From Branchiostoma floridae (taxonomy: Eukaryota > Chordata > Leptocardii > Amphioxiformes > Branchiostomatidae), in contig NC_049992.1 of assembly GCF_000003815.2 (NCBI RefSeq), forward strand, positions 1,793,306 to 1,817,236: DNA of 23,931 bases, given 5' to 3'. Below, piece after piece: positions 16,352 through 23,931 of the stretch (position 1 is the first letter of the stretch; the number at the start of each line of letters is the position of its first letter). The translations under genes were made by a program, and so were the position numbers. The notes below the pieces were generated by a model. The model saw only the letters and a list, made by a program, of their open reading frames with translations, ran no database searches and was not told the DNA's origin.

Positions 16352-16524
16352 GTGATTTCCAGGTGTTTTGTTGATTTGCAGGTGTTTTGTTGATTTTCAG
16401 GTGTTTCGTTGATTTGCAGGTGTTTTGTTGATTTGCAGGTGTTTTGTTGATTTGCAGGTGTTTTGTTGATTTGCAGGTGTTTTGTTGATTTGCAGGTGTT
16501 TTGTTGATTTGCAGGTGTTTTGTC
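16352..16524. repeat. 19-bp minisatellite, 9 copies
   Basis: CAGGTGTTTTGTTGATTTG begins at 16360 and every 19 bp to 16512, with two single-base variants (TTTTCAG at 16398, TTTCGTT). Each unit reads as a T-rich tract ending in TTTGCAG followed by GTG, so the array is a row of nine possible 3' splice sites. It ends in TTTTGTCAG, next to an open plus-strand stretch. Confidence 0.98.
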
Positions 16525-16526
16525 AG

Positions 16527-16658
16527 CCACCAGGTAATCGCTATTGTCTGAGAACAACAGATGTTTGCCCAGACAAGTTGGGTGTGGGAAATCTCCTGGC
16601 CCAGGCGATACCTGATAGACTGCTGACATCAGTCCTAAACAAACTCCTTTTAAACTAA
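16527..16658 (+). CDS. Possible exon, 43 codons right after the 19-bp array
   Basis: The acceptor-like TTTTGTCAG ends at 16526. The following frame is open for 43 codons to TAA 16656-16658. It reads PPGNRYCLRTTDVCPDKLG, then VGNLLAQAIPDRLLTSV and a Leu/Asn-rich end. A donor-like CCACCAG|GTAATC only seven bases in would make a different, tiny exon. The minus strand is also open here (16348-16629), so direction depends on the splice-site argument. No family is recognised. Confidence 0.28.
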   Translation, partial: PPGNRYCLRTTDVCPDKLGVGNLLAQAIPDRLLTSVLNKLLLN

Positions 16659-16961
16659 AGCACTGAATTTACTCACATGGCCAGGAACAGTTCTGTTATG
16701 AAAGGTTAAGTTATGCCATGGTCCTGTAGACTGCCTAGGCTATGTGAGTTACTGACTGGAGGATAATTGTTGATGGAGGCTGATATGTGAATATGTTGGT
16801 TGATTCAGGAAGTCTCAACAGTAGTGTCAGATCTGTGTGTACTTATGACATGGTTATAATGCCAGAAGTTCTGAAGGTTAGAGTGTGGGTGTTGTGTGTA
16901 TTGAAGACTGAGGTGCGTATTGGGTAGACAATATGTCAGCAGTAGAATAACTCTCCAGGCT
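16659..16961. other. Unique spacer
   Basis: About 300 bases of complex DNA without recognised genes or elements. Confidence 0.4.
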
Positions 16962-17140
16962 CATATACGGGTTAGTGCAGGTGCAATACGGGTTAGTGCA
17001 GGTGCAATTGGAGCTGTGCGGGTTAGTGCAGGTGCAATTGGAGCTGTGCAGGTTAGTGCAGGTGCAATTGGAGCTGTGCAGGTGCAATTGGAGCTGTGCA
17101 GGTTAGTGCAGGTGCAATTGGAGCTGTGCAGGTTTCTGAT
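16962..17140. repeat. 30-bp minisatellite with 20-21-bp short forms
   Basis: The full unit is GTTAGTGCAGGTGCAATTGG plus AGCTGTGCAG. The first unit is a 21-bp form that skips TTGGAGCTG. One unit lacks the GTTAGTGCAG part. The entry sequence CATATACGGGTTAGTGCAGG closely matches part of the 44-bp array 5.5 kb upstream. An inverted fragment (AACCTAACCTGCACTG) lies just after the array near 17150. Confidence 0.93.
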
Positions 17141-17194
17141 GTCTACCTGAACCTAACCTGCACTGGTCCATGTACTGCGATTGGAGCTGTGCAG

Positions 17195-17745
17195 ATATTT
17201 TACTAGAAAGCTGTAGTGTATGGATAGTAAATGCTTCTACTAGAAAGCTATAGTGTATGGACAGTAAATTTTTTTACTACAAAGCTATAGTGTATGGATA
17301 GTAAATGTTTTTACTACAAAGATATAGTGTATGGACAGTAAATGTTTTTACTACAAAGCTATAGTGTATGGATAGTAAATGTTTTTACTACAAAGCTATA
17401 GTGTATGGATAGTAAATGTTTTTACTAGAAAGCTGTAGTGTATGAAAAGTAAATGTTTTTACTAGAAAGCTGTAGTGTATGGATAGTAAATGTTTTTACT
17501 ACAAAGCTATAGTGTATGGATTATAAGTAAATGTTTTTACTAGAATTTAGAAAGCTGTAGTGTATGGATAGTAAATGCTTCTACTACAAAGCTATAGTGT
17601 ATGGATAGTAAATGTTTTTACTAGAAAGCTGTAGTATATCACTAAATGGATAGTAAATGTTTTTATTAGATAGCTGCAGTGTCTGGATAGTAAATTTTTT
17701 TACTAGAATAGTAGAAAGCTGTTAGAAGTGTAGTGATCCATATCA
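17195..17745. repeat. 37-bp minisatellite, about 13 copies
   Basis: TAGTGTATGGA or variants recur at 17214, 17251, 17288, 17325, 17362, 17399, 17436, 17473, 17510, 17558, 17595 and 17632, and a diverged copy near 17677. The unit is AAATGTTTTTACTACAAAGC plus TATAGTGTATGGATAGT. One 48-bp interval carries an inserted piece that repeats AGAATTTAGA. The right edge decays gradually. Confidence 0.96.
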
Positions 17746-18068
17746 AGTGTGAATACGAACTAAATATCATTGAATGTAGTAATGAAGATTAGCATGTCAG
17801 GGTGCATGAAGCTTGAAATGTGAGGCTTTTATTGAGCAGATAGTAGATTACATGCCATGACATCCATGCTTGAATTCCAAGAATCCAACACTGTCTCTGA
17901 TATAGGTTATTTTAGCTCCATCTTCAATCAACTCAGCAATAGCCCACGCATAAAAAGGAACGTCATTAATGGAAGTGGAAATACATAGATTCTGGAAAAG
18001 ATTATTTAGATTTTGGGCAGGTGAAAAGTTGGTTCAGACAAGTACATTTTTTATCTACTTTCCCGATA
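17746..18068. other. Unique, gene-free stretch
   Basis: About 320 bases of complex AT-rich DNA. Nothing recognisable is seen. Confidence 0.4.
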
Positions 18069-18097
18069 GGACAAGTTAATGTTTAGAAAACTTGTCC
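18069..18097. repeat. Perfect 9-bp inverted repeat at an array edge
   Basis: GGACAAGTT (18069-18077) and AACTTGTCC (18089-18097) are exact complements around an 11-base loop. The right arm is part of the first 35-bp unit, while the left arm lies just outside the array. A foldback at the boundary could have taken part in starting the amplification. Confidence 0.75.
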
Positions 18098-18779
18098 AGC
18101 CCCATGACAGTGGAATGTTAGAAAACTTGTCCAGCCCCATGACAGTGGAAAACTTGTCCAGCCTCATGACAGTGGAATGTTAGAAAACTTGTCCAGCCAC
18201 ATATGACAGTGGAATGTTAGAAAACTTGTCCAGCCCCATATGACAGTGGAATGTTAGAAAACTTGTCCAGCCCCATGACAGTGGAATGGTAGAAAACTTG
18301 TCCAGCCCCATGACAGTGGAATGTTAGAAAACTTGTCCAGCCCCATGACAGTGGAATGGTAGAAAACTTGTCCAGCCCCATGACAGTGGAATGATAGAAA
18401 ACTTGTCCAGCCCCATGACAGTGGAATGTTAGAAAACTTGTCCAGCCCCACGACAGTGGAATGTTAGAAAACTTGGCCAGTCCCATGACAGTGGAATGTT
18501 AGAAAACTTGTCCAGCCCCATGACAGTGGAATGATAGAAAACTTGTCCAGCCCCATGACAGTGGAATGTTAGAAAACTTGTCCAGCCCCATGACAGTGGA
18601 ATGATAGAAAACTTGTCCAGCCCCATGACAGTGGAATGATAGAAAACTTGTCCAGCCCCATGACAGTGGAATGTTAGAAAACTTGTCCAGCCCCATGACA
18701 GTGGAATGATAGAAAACTTGTCCAGCCCCATGACAGTGGAATGTTAGAAAACTTGTCCAGCCCCATGACAGTGGAATGA
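18081..18779. repeat. 35-bp minisatellite, 20 copies
   Basis: GACAGTGGAA recurs at 18106, 18141, 18168, 18205, 18242 and then every 35 bp to 18767. Early intervals vary (27 and 37 bp, the latter from an added AT in CCATATGAC). The unit is CCCCATGACAGTGGAATG, TTAG or ATAG or GTAG, then AAAACTTGTCCAG. Minus-strand open frames over it are by-products. Confidence 0.98.
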
Positions 18780-18871
18780 TGAACGAGTCCTGCCTTTATC
18801 TGCGCAGGCTTAAATGTTTCTCCAATATGTCTTTCAGCAGCGGCTAAATCTCACTTTTCATGATTTCGCAG
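18780..18871 (+). promoter_or_regulatory. Spacer ending in an acceptor-like site
   Basis: TCACTTTTCATGATTTCGCAG ends at 18871. It has T-rich runs and CAG, and a second CTTTCAG lies about 35 bases upstream. It is 92 bases past the end of the 35-bp array. Confidence 0.35.
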
Positions 18872-18982
18872 CTGCGTGGTTCTGCGTATCTTCCAGAGGA
18901 AAACGAGCCTTTGGGGAAGGCGACGTTCGATAAAGTTTCTCTGGGAGAAAAGTTGATTGATGTAACCTTGAGACGCAGCTGA
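18872..18982 (+). CDS. Possible exon, 36 codons after an acceptor
   Basis: The frame starting at 18872 reads LRGSAYLPEENEPLGKATFD, then KVSLGEKLIDVTLRRS, and stops at TGA 18980-18982. Composition is strongly protein-like (mixed charged and hydrophobic residues, no repeats). The other two forward frames are interrupted. It may be a terminal exon. Alternatively a donor-like GAT|GTAACC at 18962 would end a 90-bp, phase-0 exon after LID. The DNA is complex and GC-richer than its surroundings. A minus-strand frame (18858-19346) also covers it, mostly array. I cannot name a family. Confidence 0.35.
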   Translation: MRGSAYLPEENEPLGKATFDKVSLGEKLIDVTLRRS

Positions 18983-18986
18983 CAGG

Positions 18987-19351
18987 TCGTGTTATTTGTT
19001 CCCAGACGGGTTCAGAATATTCCCTGGTCAAGACTGTTATTTGTTCCCAGACTAGTTCAGAATATTCCCTGGTCAAGACTGTTATTTGTTCCCAGACTAG
19101 TGTAGAATATTCCCTGGTCAAGACTGTTATTTGTTCCCAGACTGGTTCAGAATATTCCCTGGTCAAGACTGTTATTTGTTCCCAGACTGGTTCAGAATAT
19201 TCCCTGGTCAAGACTGTTATTTGTTCCCAGACGGGTTCAGAATATTCCCTGGTCAAGACTTTTATTTGTTCCCAGACTGGTTCAGAATATTCCCTGCTTA
19301 AGACTGTTATTTGTTCCCAGGCAGGTTCAGAATATTCCCTGGTCAAGACCT
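18987..19351. repeat. 45-bp minisatellite, 8 copies
   Basis: TGTTCCCAG recurs every 45 bp from 18997 to 19312. The unit is GACTGTTATTTGTTCCCAG, ACTGGTTCAGAATATTCCC and TGGTCAA. TTATTTGTTCCCAG in each unit is acceptor-like. The 15-codon period creates the long minus-strand frame that reads EYSEPVWEQITVLTR repeatedly; this is not taken as a gene. Confidence 0.97.
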
Positions 19352-19831
19352 GAGTGTAACTTGTATAGTAACTAACTATTTTTCTGAAAGTGGCATTGCT
19401 CTCGTTTAAAGATGCTGTTTTGTCCTGTTTTGGTTGTATTTGTTATTATGGACTGTCAGAGTTGAATGAAGAATGAACCTTGTCTTGTATCAAAAGCTGG
19501 CCTAACGTTTTGCATAGCTTTATCACAGCAGAGGATGTCAGTGTTGACTGTGAAAACCAATAGATGAGTTGATGTAGCTTGACACAAGAATGATTCCCCT
19601 TTTCATGATATTAGTTTGCATATAAAAAGTATATTGACCACAGCTACTCCTGCAAGCATGCACAAGATATGCCATCATGCCATAAAGCATGTTTAGAAAG
19701 CTAATAAAAGCCTGGAGGAACCAATATCACGCCCTGGTCCCATTATGGACCAGCAGGTATCAGTTCTGGGCATCGATCGGCCTTCAGATGGGTCCTGCAG
19801 ACAGGCACAGAGGTAATGGCTGGTGACGCCA
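19352..19831. other. Unique, gene-free stretch
   Basis: About 480 bases of complex AT-rich DNA without recognised elements. Confidence 0.4.
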
Positions 19832-21210
19832 AGGTACCGATACTGGAGATGTTAGTACAGGTACCGCCGATATTGGAGATGTTAGTACAGGTATACTGGA
19901 GATGTTAGTACAGGTACCCCCGATACTGGAGATGTTAGTACAGGTACCGCCGATACTGGAGATGTTAGTACAGGTACCCCCGATACTGGAGATGTTAGTA
20001 CAGGTAAAAACAGGTACCCCCGATACTGGAGATGTTAGTACAGGTACCCCCGATACTGGAGATGTTAGTACAGGTACCTCCGATACTGGAGATGTTAGTA
20101 CAGGTACCCCGATACTGGACATGTTAGTACAGGTACCCCCGATACTGGAGATGTTAGTACAGGTACCCCGATACTGGAGATGTTAGTACAGGTATACTGG
20201 AGATGTTAGTACAGGTACCCCCGATACTGGAGATGTTAGTACAGGTACCCCCGATACTGGAGATGTTAGTACAGGTACGGCTCGATACTGGAGATGTTAG
20301 TACAGGTACCCCCGATACTGGAGATGTTAGTACAGGTACCGCCCGATACTGGAGATGTTAGTACAGGTACCTCCGATACTGGAGATGTTAGTACAGGTAC
20401 CCCCGATACTGGAGATGTTAGTACAGGTACCCCCGATACTGGAGATGTTAGTACAGGTACCCCCGATACTGGAGATGTTAGTACAGGTACCTCCGATACT
20501 GGAGATGTTAGTACAGGTACCCCCGATACTGGAGATGTTGTNNNNNNNNNNNNNNNNNNNNNNNNNNNNNNNNNNNNNNNNNNNNNNNNNNNNNNNNNNN
20601 NNNNNNNNNNNNNNNNNNNNNNNNNNNNNNNNNNNNNNNNNNNNNNNNNNNNNNNNNNNNNNNNNNNNNNNNNNNNNNNNNNNNNNNNNNNNNNNNNNNN
20701 NNNNNNACTGGAGATGTTAGTACAGGTACCTGCAATACTGGAGATGTTAGTACAGGTACCCGCGATACTGGAGATGTTAGTACAGGTACCCCCGATACTG
20801 GAGATGTTAGTACAGGTACCCCCGATACTGGAGATGTTAGTACAGGTACCTCCGATACTGGAGATGTTAGTACAGGTACCCCCGATACTGGAGATGTTAG
20901 TACAGGTACCTCCGATACTGGAGATGTTAGTACAGGTACCTCCAATACTGGAGATGTTAGTACAGGTACCCCCGATACTGGAGATGTTAGTACAGGTACC
21001 CCCGATACTGGAGATGTTAGTACAGGTACCCCCGATACTGGAGATGTTAGTACAGGTACCTCCGATACTGGAGATGTTAGTACAGGTACCCCCGATACTG
21101 GAGATGTTAGTACAGGTACCTCCGATACTGGAGATGTTAGTACAGGTACCCCCGATACTGGAGATGTTAGTACAGGTACCCCCGATACTGGAGATGTTAG
21201 TACAGGTACG
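19832..21210. repeat. 30-bp minisatellite, 41 visible copies, interrupted by a gap
   Basis: The unit is GATACTGGAGATGTTAGTAC plus AGGTACCCCC, with variants GTACCTCC, GTACCGCC and GTACCTGC. I count 24 copies before the N run and 17 after it. The proximal part has more length variants (for example GTATACTGG joins). The distal part is strictly 30 bp. GGTACC and GTAC palindromes recur in every unit. Long frames on both strands follow from the 10-codon unit. Confidence 0.98.
20542..20706. other. Assembly gap, 165 N
   Basis: The run of N lies wholly inside the 30-bp array. The repeat register across it is 179 bp, and the last copy before it reads GATGTTGT where all others have GATGTTAGT. Restoring that A gives 180 bp, exactly six units. 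Confidence 0.99.
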
Positions 21211-21346
21211 TAGTACATATACTGGGGATTTATAATCTCCTGTATATTATACACAGGTATAATTATAGGTATATACATATACTGGCGACTATATCTGGAA
21301 TATTATACAGGTATTACTATTAGTACAGGACCCAGTACAGCCCCTA
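21211..21346. repeat. Decayed flank of the 30-bp array
   Basis: Fragments such as TATACTGGGGAT, ACACAGGTATA, TATACTGGCGA, ATACAGGTAT and TTAGTACAGGACC recall the array unit but are spaced irregularly. They look like old, diverged copies at the array edge. Confidence 0.55.
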
Positions 21347-22032
21347 ACAGTTTAAGCGGCACAGTCAGTACTAGAGTTTCCAGTGAGGACATGGATCAAT
21401 ATTAATGGAGAAATAACGAGTTGTTGTATCGACGAAATGAGCCGTCGAATGTGAGCTTCACTTTGAGTCGGGTCAAGCTGACATTATTGGTAATTTCATC
21501 GTATCGGGGAAATTTCCAAGGCCGATTGTGCTGGAAATGTGTCGCTGTTGCAGACCAGATATTGGCTATGGCATGGCTCGCAGCATTTCTCATGGATGTC
21601 AAGCATCGATGTGTTTGGGCAGGGCAGTTTTCAAGCCAGAAAGCTTTGGGAGCTTACTAGTTTGTGTGTCTGCCTTCTCTGATGCCCATACTGCCATAGC
21701 TATCCCCAACACTGAGGCTTACCTAATGATCCAGTAATTATCAGTTCATTTACTCAGGAGGATCACAAAGCAGTGTGGGTAAGGGGGTGAAGTCTGCCTT
21801 CTCAAGCCCATAGCTGGCCCCTGATACTGGAGGATTATCCAGTCATTATCAGTTCATTACTGCCACAATCACTATCTCTGCCCTGGGACACTGTTATCCG
21901 AGTATCTCTGCCCTGGGGAAAGTGGCTCCATTTTCAGGACACTGCCTTTAATGAGCAGTAAGAAGTTGTCTGGGTCACATTTGCCTCTGCATTAGGCCAT
22001 GCCAGTTCATGTCTGTGGTTATCAACAGCCTC
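21347..22032. other. Unique stretch with overlapping open frames
   Basis: High-complexity DNA. An acceptor-like TGTCGCTGTTGCAG ends at 21553. All three plus frames remain open for some distance after it; one ends at TAG near 21660 and another at TAA 21735-21737 (containing RPDIGYGMARSISHG). The minus strand is open too over 21402-21602. Because every frame is open, I cannot choose one; an exon here is possible but unproven. Confidence 0.25.
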
Positions 22033-22596
22033 AAATACATACATGTCTCACATACATACATACATACATGTCTCACATACATACATACATACATGTCTCA
22101 CATACATACATACATACATACATGTCTCACATACATACATGTCTCACATACATACATACATGTCTCACATACATACATACATACATACATGTCTCAAATA
22201 CATACATGTCTCACATACATACATACATACATGTCTCACATACATACATACATACATGTCTCACATACATACATACATACATGTATCACATACATACATA
22301 CATACATGTCTCACATACATACATACATGTCTCACATACATACATACATACATGTCTCACATACATACATGCATACATGTCTCACATACATACATACATG
22401 TCTCACATACATACATACATACATGTCTCACATACATACATACATACATGTCTCACATACATACATACATACATGTCTCACATACATACATACATGTCTC
22501 ACATACATACATACATACATGTCTCACATACATACATACATGTCTCACATACATACATACATGTCTCACATACATACATACATGTCTCACATGTCT
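22033..22596. repeat. Nested array: GTCTC plus (ACAT)3-6, about 25 units
   Basis: GTCTC (once GTATC) recurs from 22045 to 22593 at intervals of 17, 21, 25 or 29 bp, that is 5 + 4n with n from 3 to 6. The final interval is 9 bp. Each unit is therefore GTCTC followed by three to six ACAT tetramers. The array combines a minisatellite with an internal tetranucleotide microsatellite. All three plus frames are open for about 200 codons because neither part contains a forward stop; they are not genes. Confidence 0.98.
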
Positions 22597-22872
22597 GTCA
22601 AATTTCAGCCAGATCCTCATAAGCACAATGGGCTATGATAGTATGAGGGAAATCTAAAATATGTTACCTAAAAGTTTCAAATGTTACTTGATAGAAAGTG
22701 CCTCCCTGGATAATTTTTTTTTCTGTCATGTTGTTTTATAAATCTTTGATTTGTAGGTTATTCGATAGTATTAACTTACTTATACTTTCAATTTGAACTG
22801 CCCATGTCTTTTCAAGACCACGGTTTTCTAACCAGTCAAGAAACAAGTTTATCACCAGATCACTTCCAAAGA
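22597..22872. other. Unique spacer
   Basis: About 275 bases of AT-rich complex DNA with a T8-9 run near 22715. No gene is seen. Confidence 0.4.
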
Positions 22873-22996
22873 CCTAATCACTCTATAATGAATTAATCCC
22901 TTTATAATGACTTAATCACTCTATAATGACTTAATCACTTCATAATGACCTAATGACTTGCTAATGACCTAATCACTTGTTAATGACCTAACCCCC
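22873..22996. repeat. 19-bp minisatellite, 7 copies
   Basis: TAATCACTCTATAATGACT-type units begin at 22875, 22894, 22913, 22932, 22951, 22970 and 22989, exactly 19 bp apart. Substitutions increase to the right (CTTCATAATG, CTTGCTAATG). A stray relative, TTATCACTTTGTAATGACTT, lies at about 23047. Confidence 0.93.
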
Positions 22997-23197
22997 TCCC
23001 TACTCTGCTCCATCCAAGGCTCCAGTTACCTCCCAGTGCAGAATGATTTATCACTTTGTAATGACTTCTGAGGACAGAAACAGCAGCCACGCTCCATACT
23101 GCCTCCTATAATGTCACTGCAACATGCACTCTCCAACACCTACTGACCAGTGTACAAACTTGGGACTATATTTTCTCTAATCATTGACATTGAGTTA
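22997..23197. other. Unique spacer
   Basis: Complex DNA between two arrays. A single displaced 19-bp-type unit is present near 23047. No gene is recognised. Confidence 0.4.
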
Positions 23198-23560
23198 CTT
23201 ACACCCCTCCCACACATACACTTTTCCTCCCCCACTTCTGGCTTACACCCCTCCCACACATACACTTTCCCTCCCCTTCCTTCTGGCTTCCACCCCTCCC
23301 ACACATACACTTTCCCTCCCCCACTTCTGGTTTACACCCCTCCCACACATACACTTTCCATCCCCTTCCTTCTGGCTTCCACCCCTCCCACACATACACT
23401 TTCCCTCCCCTTCCTTTTGGCTTCCACCCCTCCCACACATACACTTTCCCTCCCCTTCCTTTTGGCTTCCACCCCTCCCACACATACACTTTCCCGCCCC
23501 ATCCTTTTGGCTTCCACCCCTCCCACACATACACTTTCCCTCCCCTTCCTTCTGGCTTGT
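23198..23560. repeat. Pyrimidine-rich 45/44-bp minisatellite, 8 copies
   Basis: CACCCCTCCCACACATACAC begins at 23202, 23246, 23291, 23335, 23380, 23425, 23470 and 23515. Intervals alternate 44 and 45 bp and are then all 45. The rest of the unit is TTTCCCTCCCCTTCCTTCTG plus GCTTC. One strand is almost free of G, so the plus strand is a long polypyrimidine/CA tract. Frames on both strands are open because the period is mostly 15 codons. Confidence 0.97.
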
Positions 23561-23566
23561 ACTCAG

Positions 23567-23615
23567 CGAGAATGAGTTCTTTATAAGAGACATCAAATAT
23601 AAAACGGCAAAGTAA
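23567..23615 (+). CDS. Possible tiny terminal exon after the pyrimidine array
   Basis: CTTGTACTCAG ends at 23566, directly after the pyrimidine-rich array, giving an unusually strong acceptor context. The frame continues C|GAG AAT and reads ENEFFIRDIKYKTAK before TAA 23613-23615. It is only 15 residues, so statistical support is slight. No family is recognised. Confidence 0.2.
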
Positions 23616-23931
23616 AGCAGTGATGTGTTAAATCAGCCTGGAAAATGGTTCCCCGTTCTTGGAATGGGTTAACAATTCACGAGGAACTATTTTTCAAAAT
23701 TAAACCGTAAAATTAAGGTATTTTCGTCTCAAAGTTGACCACTTAACAGGGTTTTAGCGGTGCGTTTCGCTATTGTATTCGAGACGAGTTGCGCACTGCA
23801 TGGGGTTTTCCGACATACCAGGTTATTGGACTGTTGAAGGATCAACTGCTTCCAGGTCAAGCATACTTTCAGTGCAGTGTTGTTGCAATGTCACCTCAGT
23901 CTGCGATATGTCACAAAAAAACTTTGATACA
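23616..23931. other. Unique stretch at the window end
   Basis: About 315 bases of complex DNA. No polyadenylation signal of the AATAAA type, gene or repeat was recognised. Confidence 0.4.

Noticed and set aside
10634-17140. Telomere-like GGGTTAG heptamers
   Set aside because: Only one heptamer per 44- or 30-bp unit; no tandem TTAGGG is present, so these are not interstitial telomeres.
18858-19346. 162-aa minus-strand frame with EYSEPVWEQITVLTR repeats
   Set aside because: Two thirds of it is the 45-bp array read in its 15-codon period; the remainder is opposite a better plus-strand exon candidate.
19784-21278. Frames up to 313 aa on both strands around the N gap
   Set aside because: The 30-bp unit lacks stops on both strands in some frames, and the largest frames are read through N bases.
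21999-22657. Three plus-strand frames of about 200 aa rich in His, Thr, Tyr and Ile
   Set aside because: All three frames are open at once across the ACAT/GTCTC array, which is expected from its sequence and shows the absence of coding constraint.

Overview
This window looks like an animal nuclear genome, most plausibly intronic or gene-flanking DNA of a marine invertebrate. I favour amphioxus (Branchiostoma) but cannot prove it. There is no bacterial gene layout, no complete protein-coding gene that I can recognise, and no rRNA or intact tRNA. By my hand count about 12 kb of the 23.9 kb lies in roughly 27 tandem arrays (plus a few two-copy duplications), with unit lengths from 12 to 144 bp and mostly 19-46 bp. 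Almost every array has its own unrelated unit. Introns crowded with many different minisatellites are, from memory, characteristic of amphioxus, where some arrays have been reported to overlap exon-intron junctions. A 165-base run of N inside one array shows this is draft assembly.

Layout. 1-4120: a 42/36-bp array (181-803), a diverged dimer (1521-1720), a 122-bp imperfect palindrome resembling a MITE (1862-1983), a 23-bp array (2313-2593), then about 1.3 kb of complex sequence ending in a possible exon. 4121-6148: a 28-bp array and a large 46-bp array with a small possible exon between them. 6149-8237: mostly unique DNA with paired nuclear-receptor half-sites (6556-6598) and a decayed tRNA-derived SINE head (about 7707-7775). 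8238-11425: arrays of 25, 12, 43, 72, 35/36 and 44 bp. 11426-14725: a possible exon after a strong splice acceptor, two 26-bp arrays, a Penelope-like retroelement tail and a 144-bp triplication. 14726-17745: possible exons and arrays of 36, 38 (with 152-bp higher order), 19, 30 and 37 bp. 17746-21210: arrays of 35, 45 and 30 bp, the last holding the N gap. 21211-23931: a nested GTCTC/(ACAT)n array, a 19-bp array and a pyrimidine-rich 45-bp array.

The long open frames inside arrays mostly follow from unit length and the absence of stop triplets in the unit, so I do not call them genes. The more likely coding material is a set of short plus-strand open stretches just after consensus-like 3' splice sites (3899, 11485, 14804, 16527, 18872, 23567). 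I cannot join them into one protein or name a family, and several run into in-frame stops.

The main observation is that several unrelated minisatellites carry a splice-junction-like CAG|GT core on the plus strand, and several arrays end shortly before, or begin exactly at, an acceptor-like site. This fits a plus-strand transcription unit in which splice-site neighbourhoods were repeatedly amplified. It is an inference that RNA-seq and relatives' genomes could test.
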